Positions 8,338 through 14,023 of a stretch of 19,517 nucleotides of DNA are shown here, piece after piece; the first letter of the stretch is position 1; each line of letters starts with the position of its first letter. The DNA lies in contig JAJYTJ010000067.1 in NCBI GenBank assembly GCA_021793115.1, positions 1 through 19,517 of the forward strand, written 5' to 3'. The translations under genes and the position numbers were made by a program. The DNA is from Actinomycetes bacterium. GTDB lineage: Bacteria; Actinomycetota; Actinomycetes; Actinomycetales; Cellulomonadaceae. Below the pieces are notes generated by a model that had not been told where the DNA came from, made no database searches, and saw only the letters and a program-made list of their open reading frames with translations.

Positions 8338-8674
8338 GGCCGGCTGGCCTCTGTGCCAGTGAGGATCGCGGCCAGCGCCGCATCGTCGAGCCTCTCGATC
8401 GACGTGCACCGTTCGCTGATCCACCTGGCAGCTCGTTCTCGTCTTCGTCGGTTAGTGGTCCGGCGACGACTCGGTCGAGGGTGCACCAGCGCCTGTCCCA
8501 CTCACCGTTGGAGTGGGAGCCGGGGGTGCTGATCGGCATCATCCGTGCGCGTGGTGCGTCCCGTGTGTCGATCACGTAGACGGTCGGCGACGCGGAGCGC
8601 ACCACCCACACGGCGGGTTGGGCGGTCTTGAGGTCGACCTCGAGGATCGGCCCGTCGGTGTCGTCGCTGGTCAT
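8334..8674 (-). pseudogene. Hypothetical small protein gene with internal frameshift
   Basis: From ATG 8674 the minus strand reads MTSDDTDGPILEVDLKTAQ and continues sensibly to DEDENE near 8432. After that the same frame becomes low-complexity Arg/Gly/Pro and runs deep into the convergent gene. A -1 shift at 8432 instead gives AARWISERCTSIERL and then ALAAILTGTEASRP with a TAG at 8334-8336. That stop overlaps the convergent membrane-protein gene's stop. Restoring one G (GAGCTG to GAGGCTG) would give an intact protein of about 114 residues. It is the last gene of a minus-strand group with the 85-residue and HTH genes. No function is recognised. Real mutation and consensus error cannot be told apart here. 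Confidence 0.6.
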
Positions 8675-8681
8675 GCCCGTG

Positions 8682-8698
8682 TGTCCACACCTGTCCAC
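8682..8698. repeat. Tandem TGTCCAC sites upstream of the minus-strand gene
   Basis: TGTCCAC occurs at 8682-8688 and again at 8692-8698, exactly 10 bases apart. GTGTC and GACAC flank them (8681-8685, 8699-8703). They lie just upstream of the ATG at 8674, in the 36-base gap after the 85-residue gene. A helical-phase direct repeat here could be a regulator site. Confidence 0.35.
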
Positions 8699-8710
8699 TG
8701 ACACTCTTGG

Positions 8711-8968
8711 TCACCGCCGGTCGTGCAGGCCGCGGCGCGATGCGGCGAGGAGGACCGCCACGAGCTGCGTCCGGTGGAAGTCGCGGTCCTCGTTGGCGAA
8801 GTCGAGCTCGCCGTACTCGATGTCGTCATCGCCCACACCACGATGCCGGAGGAGGTGGACCTCCTCGATCGTGTCGACGGCGTCGGCCCCGGTCTCCCAC
8901 CCCTGCACGACGACGAGCGATGACTGGTCGAGCTCCTGCAGCTTGGCGATGAGTTCAGCGACCGTCAT
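8711..8968 (-). CDS. Small phage/ICE-type hypothetical protein
   Basis: An 85-residue acidic protein beginning MTVAELIAKLQELDQSSLVVVQG. This opening (T-V-A-E-L-I-x-x-L-x-x-L-x-x-x-x-L-V-V) is common among small actinophage and integrative-element proteins of unknown function. Such proteins continue with an acidic V-E-E-V segment, seen here as TIEEVHLL. No catalytic motif is present. Start: ATG 8968 is taken because the conserved opening begins there; GTG 8986 would add six residues. It sits 37 bases after the HTH gene and 36 bases before the frameshifted gene, so the three probably share a transcript. Confidence 0.7.
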   Translation of the reverse strand: MTVAELIAKLQELDQSSLVVVQGWETGADAVDTIEEVHLLRHRGVGDDDIEYGELDFANEDRDFHRTQLVAVLLAASRRGLHDRR

Positions 8969-9005
8969 GCACCCAATGTGCCGCACTCCGCCGACACGGG
9001 ACGGG

Positions 9006-9242
9006 TCAGCGGGCCTTCGGCTTGGGGGAGCGGAGTGTGTGGCGGCCGCGGCGGATCGCGTCGAGCATCGGTCGGCTCAAGCCCGTGACCTCGCGCAGCT
9101 CCGCGTAGGGGGTGCCGGCTGCAAGGGCGGCGCGCACGAGCTCGTCGCGGCGGTCGCGAAGATCCGTCACGTGGCCTTCCGCCTTTTCGAGCGACTCGCA
9201 CGCCTTGCGCAGCTCGGACACCTCCTTGGTCACGTCTACCAC
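9006..9242 (-). CDS. Small HTH DNA-binding protein, candidate autorepressor
   Basis: A 78-residue basic protein. Residues 1-33 are a charged helix likely to form a coiled coil (KEVSELRKACESLEKAEGHV). Residues 34-66 form a helix-turn-helix: DELVRAALAAGTPYAELREVTG, then the recognition helix SRPMLDAIRRG. The tail is basic (RSPKPKAR). GTG 9242 is a well-supported start, with GGGGAGG six bases upstream on the minus strand. A GTG at codon 4 also stands 7 bases after TACCGT. The palindrome at 9234-9249 covers the start codon and two further copies lie in the divergent promoter region. By analogy with small phage and ICE repressors, I infer that this protein binds those sites as a dimer and represses itself and the plus-strand operon. 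Confidence 0.8.
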   Translation of the reverse strand: MVDVTKEVSELRKACESLEKAEGHVTDLRDRRDELVRAALAAGTPYAELREVTGLSRPMLDAIRRGRHTLRSPKPKAR

Positions 9243-9249
9243 GGTAGAC
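9234..9249. promoter_or_regulatory. Operator 1: GTCTACC-AC-GGTAGAC
   Basis: A palindrome with perfect 7-base arms and a 2-base centre. It overlaps the start codon of the HTH gene and abuts its ribosome-binding site, so occupancy could block translation start or elongation. Its centre is 57 bases from operator 2. Confidence 0.75.
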
Positions 9250-9289
9250 CTCCCCGTCTCGGGCCCGATGTCGCACGACCGGGTGAAAA

Positions 9290-9319
9290 ACGCTACCGCG
9301 GTAGACTTTCGCTTGCCAA
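9290..9319 (-). promoter_or_regulatory. Divergent promoter for the HTH gene group
   Basis: On the minus strand TTGGCA (9319-9314) is followed after 18 bases by TAGCGT (9295-9290). Operator 2 fills most of the spacer and touches the -10 box. The -35 box shares its bases with the -35 of the plus-strand promoter. Confidence 0.5.
9291..9306. promoter_or_regulatory. Operator 2: (CG)CTACC-GC-GGTAGAC
   Basis: The second copy of the palindrome, with the first two bases of the left arm changed (CG for GT). It lies between the -35 and -10 boxes of the minus-strand promoter. Its centre is 34 bases from operator 3. Confidence 0.72.
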
Positions 9320-9341
9320 CGAATGACTACCGCGGTAGACA
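9313..9341 (+). promoter_or_regulatory. Divergent promoter for the membrane-protein operon
   Basis: TTGCCA (9313-9318) is followed after 17 bases by TAGACA (9336-9341), a good sigma-70-type match. The -10 box overlaps the right arm of operator 3. It would drive the genes from 9394 on. Confidence 0.6.
9325..9340. promoter_or_regulatory. Operator 3: GACTACC-GC-GGTAGAC
   Basis: The third copy of the palindrome, one mismatch from perfect 7-base arms. It fills the spacer and -10 region of the plus-strand promoter, so a bound repressor would block RNA polymerase. Confidence 0.75.
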
Positions 9342-9393
9342 TTCTGCAACGGCCCCAAGGCGGGCCGGGTCGAGAAAGAAGGACGTGGTCGAG

Positions 9394-9519
9394 ATGGCAA
9401 CGCAGGAGCAGACGAAGACCTGGACCTGGATGCGCCGCATCGAGGTCGCGACGATCGCCGTCGCGCTGTACGGCATCGTGGCGTCCATCGTCACGATCGT
9501 CTGGGTGCTGGGGCGGTGA
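9394..9519 (+). CDS. 41-residue single-span membrane peptide
   Basis: Reads MATQEQTKTWTWMRRIEVA and then a hydrophobic segment, about residues 18-39 (TIAVALYGIVASIVTIVWVLG), ending in R. AAAGAAGGA at 9375-9383 stands about 10 bases before the ATG. It is the first gene after the operator-controlled promoter and lies 7 bases before the next gene. The short charged N-terminus with a single span recalls small membrane proteins of phages and conjugative elements. No specific function can be assigned. A longer reading frame extends upstream through the operators but has no ribosome-binding site and is not credible. Confidence 0.65.
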   Translation: MATQEQTKTWTWMRRIEVATIAVALYGIVASIVTIVWVLGR

Positions 9520-9526
9520 GCGCGAG

Positions 9527-10018
9527 ATGAAGTGGATCTTCGGACTGCTGGTGGCGCTGTGCGCCGCCGTCGGTGGTGCCGCGGAGCTCAACGGCTCCGA
9601 CTGGTCGCCCAGTGACCTGATCGCGAAGGCGCAGGCCGCGGCGGACCAGTCGGCCGCCAACACGAGCGCACTGAGCACGGCCATCCTGCTGTCCACGGGT
9701 GACCGCGAGATGGCCGACATCCCGAGCTACTCGCCGGACCAGCTCAACGACATTGCGACGTGCGCCGGCATCGACACCAACGACGTCGAGACCGCCACCG
9801 ACGCGCAGCTCAAGTCGCTGGACGAGTGTGCTCGTGCCACCACCCCGGTCGACCCGGCCAACGCCGGCCTGACCGACGAGGAGATCGACGCAACCCTCGT
9901 CTGCGGCTCGGCCGCCGGCGACCAGGACGTCGAGACACTCACCGACGATCAGGTGCAAGCGGTTGAGGACTGCATCGCTGCCGTCGTCGCCCAGACCACC
10001 ACGGAGACCAACGAGTGA
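9527..10018 (+). CDS. Secreted or membrane-anchored acidic protein with duplicated Cys motif
   Basis: A 163-residue protein. Residues 1-19 (MKWIFGLLVALCAAVGGAA) look like a signal peptide or N-terminal anchor. The mature part is acidic and carries an internal duplication: C79 to C101 with DVETATDAQLKSLDEC, and C126 to C149 with DVETLTDDQVQAVEDC. Each unit spaces two Cys by 21 or 22 residues around a D-V-E-T-x-T-D-x-Q core, suggesting two small disulfide-closed helical hairpins outside the cytoplasm. No known family is recognised. The ATG is close to the previous gene's stop and its own stop overlaps the GTG of the next gene, so it is part of a translationally coupled operon. Confidence 0.75.
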   Translation: MKWIFGLLVALCAAVGGAAELNGSDWSPSDLIAKAQAAADQSAANTSALSTAILLSTGDREMADIPSYSPDQLNDIATCAGIDTNDVETATDAQLKSLDECARATTPVDPANAGLTDEEIDATLVCGSAAGDQDVETLTDDQVQAVEDCIAAVVAQTTTETNE

Positions 10019-10875
10019 AGACGGAGGTGGCAAGCGGCCAGCAGACTGCCCGACTCGACCCGGGCAGTCTGCTGGCCGGCGACGCCGCCATCGACGCCAG
10101 GGCGCGACGCCCCGACAAAGGAGACGCCCACCGGGGTGTCGGCGTTATTGCCGTCCTGGCGACGACCGTTCTGGCGTCCGCAAGCTTCTCGCTGGGCATT
10201 CCGGGCCTCATGGCCATCGGGGGTTGGGGGCTGGTGCCCGGTGGGTTCCGGTGGCTGGTGCCGGTCATGCTCGACGGCGGCATCCTGACCTTCGGTGTCG
10301 CGGCCACCGAGCTGCGGCGCAAGCAACGGTCCGCGAGGTTCGAGTGGGCATGGCTTGGGGCGCTCACTGTCCTGTCCATGGGGCTGCAAGTCGCGCATGT
10401 GCTGAGCCCCGTTCTCGGCCCGCAGCTGCAGACCGCGATCGGGGCGACGCTGGTGGCGATCTTCCCGGCGATGGTCTTCTCGAGCACGCACTCGCTCCTC
10501 CGGCTCGTCTGGCCTCGGCCCGAGGCGGAGAAGAAGAACTCCCGGCGCGCTACCCGGTCGGTCGCCGCGCCGGAGTCGTCGCGTGTGCTGATGCTCGCCC
10601 CGGATATTGGACAAACGTCCAACACGGGAGGTACACAGGGGGGCTCCTCCACGGAAGTGCGGCAGCGTGCGCGTCGCGGCCCGGCGACGAACCGGCTACG
10701 TGACGAGCCGCTGGTCCTTGAGATGAGGGCGGCGCGGCCCCAAGTCTCTTTCGCCGGGATCCAGGCACGCACCGGCGTGAAGCGGACAACCGCCGAGCGG
10801 TGGGTCAACGAGGCAATCGCGTCGGGTCGCGACGATCTGCGGCCGGTCCGTGAAGTGGCTGGTGACGTTTCGTGA
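10015..10875 (+). CDS. DUF2637/SpdB-like membrane protein with C-terminal HTH
   Basis: A 286-residue protein starting at GTG 10015 inside the previous stop (GTGA overlap). Four hydrophobic segments lie at about 42-62, 78-97, 110-132 and 139-160. The stretch FRWLVPVMLDGGILTFGVAA around 78-97 resembles the W-L-x-P-x-x-x-D-G motif of DUF2637 proteins of actinobacterial plasmids and integrative conjugative elements (SpdB-type spread proteins). A polar linker (170-225) is followed by a helix-turn-helix-like tail, residues 232-272 (VSFAGIQARTGVKRTTAERWVNEAI). In Streptomyces elements such proteins act in plasmid spread between hyphal compartments. No TraB/FtsK-like translocase is in this window, so the role here is inferred. 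A very strong inverted repeat occupies codons 7-22. Confidence 0.75.
   Translation: MKTEVASGQQTARLDPGSLLAGDAAIDARARRPDKGDAHRGVGVIAVLATTVLASASFSLGIPGLMAIGGWGLVPGGFRWLVPVMLDGGILTFGVAATELRRKQRSARFEWAWLGALTVLSMGLQVAHVLSPVLGPQLQTAIGATLVAIFPAMVFSSTHSLLRLVWPRPEAEKKNSRRATRSVAAPESSRVLMLAPDIGQTSNTGGTQGGSSTEVRQRARRGPATNRLRDEPLVLEMRAARPQVSFAGIQARTGVKRTTAERWVNEAIASGRDDLRPVREVAGDVS
10035..10078. repeat. 18-bp perfect inverted repeat at the start of the DUF2637 gene
   Basis: CGGCCAGCAGACTGCCCG (10035-10052) and its exact reverse complement (10061-10078) are separated by 8 bases. The RNA would form an 18-pair, GC-rich hairpin starting 17 bases after the GTG. There is no T-run after it. It could attenuate expression, or act at the DNA level as a recombination, transfer-origin or replication site. 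Confidence 0.9.
10607..10622. promoter_or_regulatory. Palindrome TTGGAC-AAAC-GTCCAA inside the DUF2637 gene
   Basis: Perfect 6-base arms with a 4-base centre, in a locally AT-richer patch of an otherwise GC-rich gene. It encodes part of the unconserved linker before the HTH tail, so the sequence is free to be kept for a DNA role. It could be a protein-binding site, perhaps for the HTH tail or a partition-type protein. Confidence 0.5.
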
Positions 10876-11627
10876 GTTCCTCCGAGAGTGCCCCAATGCT
10901 CGGACCCGATGGTGAGCCGTCGGCGCCTGCTGCGGGTAGGGTTCCGCGCATGCGAACGGCGATCGGGCCCCTTAGCCGCCCGCAGCAGGAGCCCTCTGAC
11001 CTGCACGAACGTCTCCGTCCAGTAGGCGATGAGGCGCTCAAGACACCGCGGTCCACCCGCCCCCTCGAACACTGGGCAACCGCCGGGCTCGATCCGGCCG
11101 TGGCAGCAGAGACGGCCCGTGCCAACCTGATCGGTGCCGGTGTTTGCCTGCCGATGGTCTGGCTGGCCGACGCCCTTGTCGTTCCCGTCGTGCGCATCGA
11201 GCGGACCGTCGTGTCATGGCGAGCTGAACACCGGCTCGGTGCTCTGCTCGACCGCACTTGGTGGCGTGACCGCGGCGACGCCGGCTTCGTCGACGTGCCG
11301 CCGTCGGCCGTCAAGCCGCTCGCGTTCCTGACGGTCGGCGAGCTGTCGCGATGCCGCGGCGCGCTCGGGCGTCTCCGCGGGACCGCACCGACGATCGCGG
11401 TCGTGCCCGCGGGCGTCACCCAGGACACGGTTGAGCTGGCGCGGTGCGACTACTACTCGATCCCGGTCGTCGAAGCATCCACGGACGGGGTCAAGGTGGT
11501 GGTCACCGGCGACAGGCACGAGCACAAGGCGAGCTCTCGGGCGGAGTTCCACCTGCGACTTCGTGGCGAGCAGCTGTTCGACCTGGCGGTGCGAGCCGAT
11601 GCGGCGGGTGCTCAGCTCTTGGGGTGA
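10872..11627 (+). CDS. Hypothetical protein, last gene of the operator-controlled operon
   Basis: A 251-residue protein if read from GTG 10872 (overlapping the previous TGA), or 225 residues from ATG 10950. The latter stands 7 bases after TAGGGT (10937-10942), a leaderless-type promoter, so both starts may be used. The N-terminal 60 residues are polar and Pro/Arg-rich. The middle has a hydrophobic stretch, ANLIGAGVCLPMVWLADALVVPVV (about 83-106). The C-terminal half is mixed alpha/beta (APTIAVVPAGVTQDTVELARCDYYSIPVVEA). I do not recognise a family. The position suggests a mobile-element accessory protein. Its end overlaps the convergent gene by 16 bases. Confidence 0.65.
   Translation: MSSSESAPMLGPDGEPSAPAAGRVPRMRTAIGPLSRPQQEPSDLHERLRPVGDEALKTPRSTRPLEHWATAGLDPAVAAETARANLIGAGVCLPMVWLADALVVPVVRIERTVVSWRAEHRLGALLDRTWWRDRGDAGFVDVPPSAVKPLAFLTVGELSRCRGALGRLRGTAPTIAVVPAGVTQDTVELARCDYYSIPVVEASTDGVKVVVTGDRHEHKASSRAEFHLRLRGEQLFDLAVRADAAGAQLLG
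10937..10942 (+). promoter_or_regulatory. Putative leaderless -10 box inside the operon
   Basis: TAGGGT followed by 7 bases and ATG 10950 matches the leaderless pattern seen elsewhere in the window. It could give the last gene independent expression from within the upstream end of its own longer frame. Confidence 0.4.
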
Positions 11628-12772
11628 GCCCCGACCCACTTGCCGATGAACGCCGGCATCGTCAACGGAGCCGCGGTCGTCTCCTGGATGTCGATGTAAC
11701 CGAACTCGGCGCTCCCACAACGGGCATGCCACGCGGCGCACAGACTGTCGAGTGACGTACCTGCGGCAAAGAACGGCTCGGAGAACTGGGCAATCGCGCG
11801 CAGGGAGTGGTCGAACGCCTCCACCTCGTTGGTGATCCGCTCGACGCCCTGGCCGTTGCAGCACGAGTAGTCGCACAGCAGGTAGTTCGCCACCTCGTCG
11901 AACTGCGCGACGTCGCCGAGCGTGTCGACCGCGTGGAACCCCAGCAGCCGCGGCACCCACACACCGACCCGCGCTGGCCGCCAGCCGCCGCCGTCCTCGT
12001 CGTCGGTCGGCGTGGGGTACAGGTGCCGCAACGCGGTCGTCGTGCCGATCGCGCCGCCGGCACCACCGTGGGCGACGAGGCCGAGAACCGACAGGTCACC
12101 GCGCAACTGCAGCACGGGCACGTCAGCAGTGACGACCTCGAGCGCGCCGCGCAGGATCTTGAGGTTGCCGAACGGGTCGCCGCGGTGCTCGATGATGGGC
12201 GCGATCGGCACCCCGAACTTGGACGCCGTCTCCCGGAGGAACTTCGCCTCGCGCATGCTGGTGAACCAGCCGTTGCCGAGCGGCAGCGGGGCTACGGCCG
12301 GCATCTTCATCTGCGCGGTCTGCGACAACACCGACTTGAGACCGGCATGGTCGCCGTTGGGGATGTACGGGGAGGGTGCTAGCCCGAACGCGGCCCCGGC
12401 GTCCAGTTGGGCGCGCACGAACTGCGAGTCGAAGCTGTAGGCGCCGACGATCCGGTTCCTCCCCGAGTAGCGGTTCGCGTCGACGAGCACGTTCGTGGTG
12501 TCGCCGGTGACGGCCCGGAACATGGCCGTCAGCTCCCGCACGGCTTCGGCGGGGTTCGAGTTCCGGGAGCCAACGGTCAGGACCGCGCCGATCCTCGTGT
12601 CGCGGCAGACCTGCGCTACCCGCTCGATGTGCGCCAGCTTCTCGACCTGAGCCGACAGCGCCGGGTGGCCGGCGTAGAGCGGTCGCTCGGGGGCGTGCGC
12701 CGGCTCGGCGAGCCTGGTCGGCGCAACGGGGTCGGGCCGGAGCGGTTCAGGAAAGAGCGCGTCGTCGGTCAC
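11612..12772 (-). CDS. Unrecognised protein paired with the XRE-ImmA regulator
   Basis: A 386-residue protein whose ATG overlaps the stop of the upstream XRE-ImmA gene (ATGA, 12769-12772), so the two are coupled. Alternating strands and helices suggest a TIM-barrel-like fold. Conserved-looking segments are VDANRYSGRNRIVGAYSFDS (97-116), APSPYIPNGDH (132-142), APIIEHRGDPFGN (191-203), LQLRGDLSVLG (221-231) and AHGGAGGAIGTTTALRHLY (234-252). A Cys/His cluster follows: C300, C304, C305 and H322. This faintly recalls tRNA-guanine transglycosylases and DpdA-type DNA transglycosylases, which have a TIM barrel with a C-terminal zinc site, but the spacing differs from the classical C-x-C-x2-C...H. 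That link is a guess. No signal peptide or membrane span is seen. Confidence 0.7.
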   Translation of the reverse strand: MTDDALFPEPLRPDPVAPTRLAEPAHAPERPLYAGHPALSAQVEKLAHIERVAQVCRDTRIGAVLTVGSRNSNPAEAVRELTAMFRAVTGDTTNVLVDANRYSGRNRIVGAYSFDSQFVRAQLDAGAAFGLAPSPYIPNGDHAGLKSVLSQTAQMKMPAVAPLPLGNGWFTSMREAKFLRETASKFGVPIAPIIEHRGDPFGNLKILRGALEVVTADVPVLQLRGDLSVLGLVAHGGAGGAIGTTTALRHLYPTPTDDEDGGGWRPARVGVWVPRLLGFHAVDTLGDVAQFDEVANYLLCDYSCCNGQGVERITNEVEAFDHSLRAIAQFSEPFFAAGTSLDSLCAAWHARCGSAEFGYIDIQETTAAPLTMPAFIGKWVGAHPKS

Positions 12773-13902
12773 AGCGGATCCTGTTCCTCAGCACGGGATA
12801 GCGTCGTCGAGTCGGGGACGGGGAAGTAGGCGCGGAACGCCTCGTCGGTCATCATCGCGATCCGAGCAAGATCGCCAGCGGTTCGGCCGGATCGCATCTG
12901 GTCCTCCAGTGCGTCAGCCAGGGCGCGGGGCCGCTCTGGTGCGATCGTGACCGGCTCTGAGCTGCGCCAGCCGAGCCGCGACAGCTTCACGTTGAACTCG
13001 CGGTACTGGCGCTCCGAGATCAGTTCCAAGTCGGAGGCGCGGCGAACCAGTGCGGCTACCGACATGCCCCACTTGACCTTGAGCTCGACGAGGCGCCGGA
13101 TCTCGCGAGTGGTGAGGCCCTCGAGGTCGTCGTGGATGTCCTTCGCGGGGGCCAGCAGTGCGGCTGCGAACGCGTCGGCTTCGGCTTCCTGCGTGTCCGA
13201 CGGCAGCCGGTGCAGCAGCAGGTGCCCGAGCTCGTGGGCGAGCGTGAACCGCTGCCGATCTCCGCTCAATCCGGTGCTGATGACGAGGATCGGTGGACGG
13301 GACGGGTCGAACGGCCACGACGAGACGGCGTCCTGAGCCGTTCCGCCAAGAGGCCGCTGCACGACGACGACGCCCAGTCGTTCGACGGCTTCCATCAGGC
13401 TGTGGATCGGGCCCGGAGCGACTCCGGCCGCCGTGCGGATCCGCGCTGCCGCCGCAGCGGAGTCGATCGGCTCGTCGTCGGTGACTACGGTCGGGAGTGA
13501 GACCGTCGGGCTCGAGCCTGAGGCGTTGAGAAGGGCCTCGACGGAGATCCGCGTCAGCTGCGCCAGTCCTTCGACCTTCTTGGTCGCCGCCACCGACATC
13601 AGTGAGCCGCGCCGCCGGTGGTGCAAGCTCACCGCGTCAAGGCTGGGGTCGGGGAGCGGGGTGGTCAGCAACTCCGGAGGGCACCCGAGCGCAGCGGCCA
13701 CGGCCCGGAGGTTGGCGCCGCGAAGCTCAACGAGCCCGTTCTCGTACTTGGAGATGGCGGACTGGTGTATGGCAGACGCGGCGGCGAGGTCGCGCTGCGT
13801 CCAGCCCTTCGCCTCCCGCACGAGCACGAGCATCTGACGGTCGGCGGCGGCCGCATCCGAGGCGCGTGTCATCGCGTCGTCCGCCCGCCGCTCTTGCGCC
13901 AT
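12769..13902 (-). CDS. XRE-family regulator fused to ImmA/IrrE metalloprotease
   Basis: A 377-residue protein. Residues 24-78 form a lambda-repressor-type HTH (VREAKGWTQRDLAAASAIHQSAISKYENG). Residues 150-260 form an ImmA/IrrE (DUF955) zinc metallopeptidase domain with HELGH at 223-227 and a downstream E-A-E-A-D-A-F-A motif (239-246) supplying the further ligand. In ICEBs1 and Deinococcus, such enzymes cleave a repressor to turn on genes after DNA damage or phage signals; in fused forms the HTH picks the promoter. All catalytic residues are present. ATG 13902 stands 6 bases after TATCTT, fitting a leaderless transcript. The gene is translationally coupled to the unrecognised 386-residue protein, so this pair is probably a regulated functional unit. 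Confidence 0.9.
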   Translation of the reverse strand: MAQERRADDAMTRASDAAAADRQMLVLVREAKGWTQRDLAAASAIHQSAISKYENGLVELRGANLRAVAAALGCPPELLTTPLPDPSLDAVSLHHRRRGSLMSVAATKKVEGLAQLTRISVEALLNASGSSPTVSLPTVVTDDEPIDSAAAAARIRTAAGVAPGPIHSLMEAVERLGVVVVQRPLGGTAQDAVSSWPFDPSRPPILVISTGLSGDRQRFTLAHELGHLLLHRLPSDTQEAEADAFAAALLAPAKDIHDDLEGLTTREIRRLVELKVKWGMSVAALVRRASDLELISERQYREFNVKLSRLGWRSSEPVTIAPERPRALADALEDQMRSGRTAGDLARIAMMTDEAFRAYFPVPDSTTLSRAEEQDPL

Positions 13903-13908
13903 GAGGCG

Positions 13909-13914
13909 AAGATA
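13909..13914 (-). promoter_or_regulatory. Putative leaderless -10 box for the XRE-ImmA gene
   Basis: On the minus strand TATCTT is followed by 6 bases and ATG 13902. Upstream, GATTC is repeated as GATTCCGATTC (about 13930-13942), which could be a binding site for the HTH domain. Confidence 0.45.
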
Positions 13915-14023
13915 ACACCCTCAGGCCTCGAATCGGAATCAGGAACACTTGACGCCGCCGGGCAAAACGGACGCTCAGTACGGGGCGGCGAAGGGTTGCG
14001 TGACCAGGCGCCCCTGATGGTGG

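Noticed and set aside
10060..10080. Shared peptide PGSLLAGD in the DUF2637 protein and in the HEPN-like protein (residues 41-48)
   Set aside because: The match is eight residues in unrelated contexts, and the surrounding DNA does not align beyond the peptide. It is most likely chance.
10020..10880. CRISPR-like array or iteron origin in the control module
   Set aside because: I looked for regularly spaced direct repeats of 20-40 bases and found only the palindromic operators and the single large inverted repeat. No array is present.
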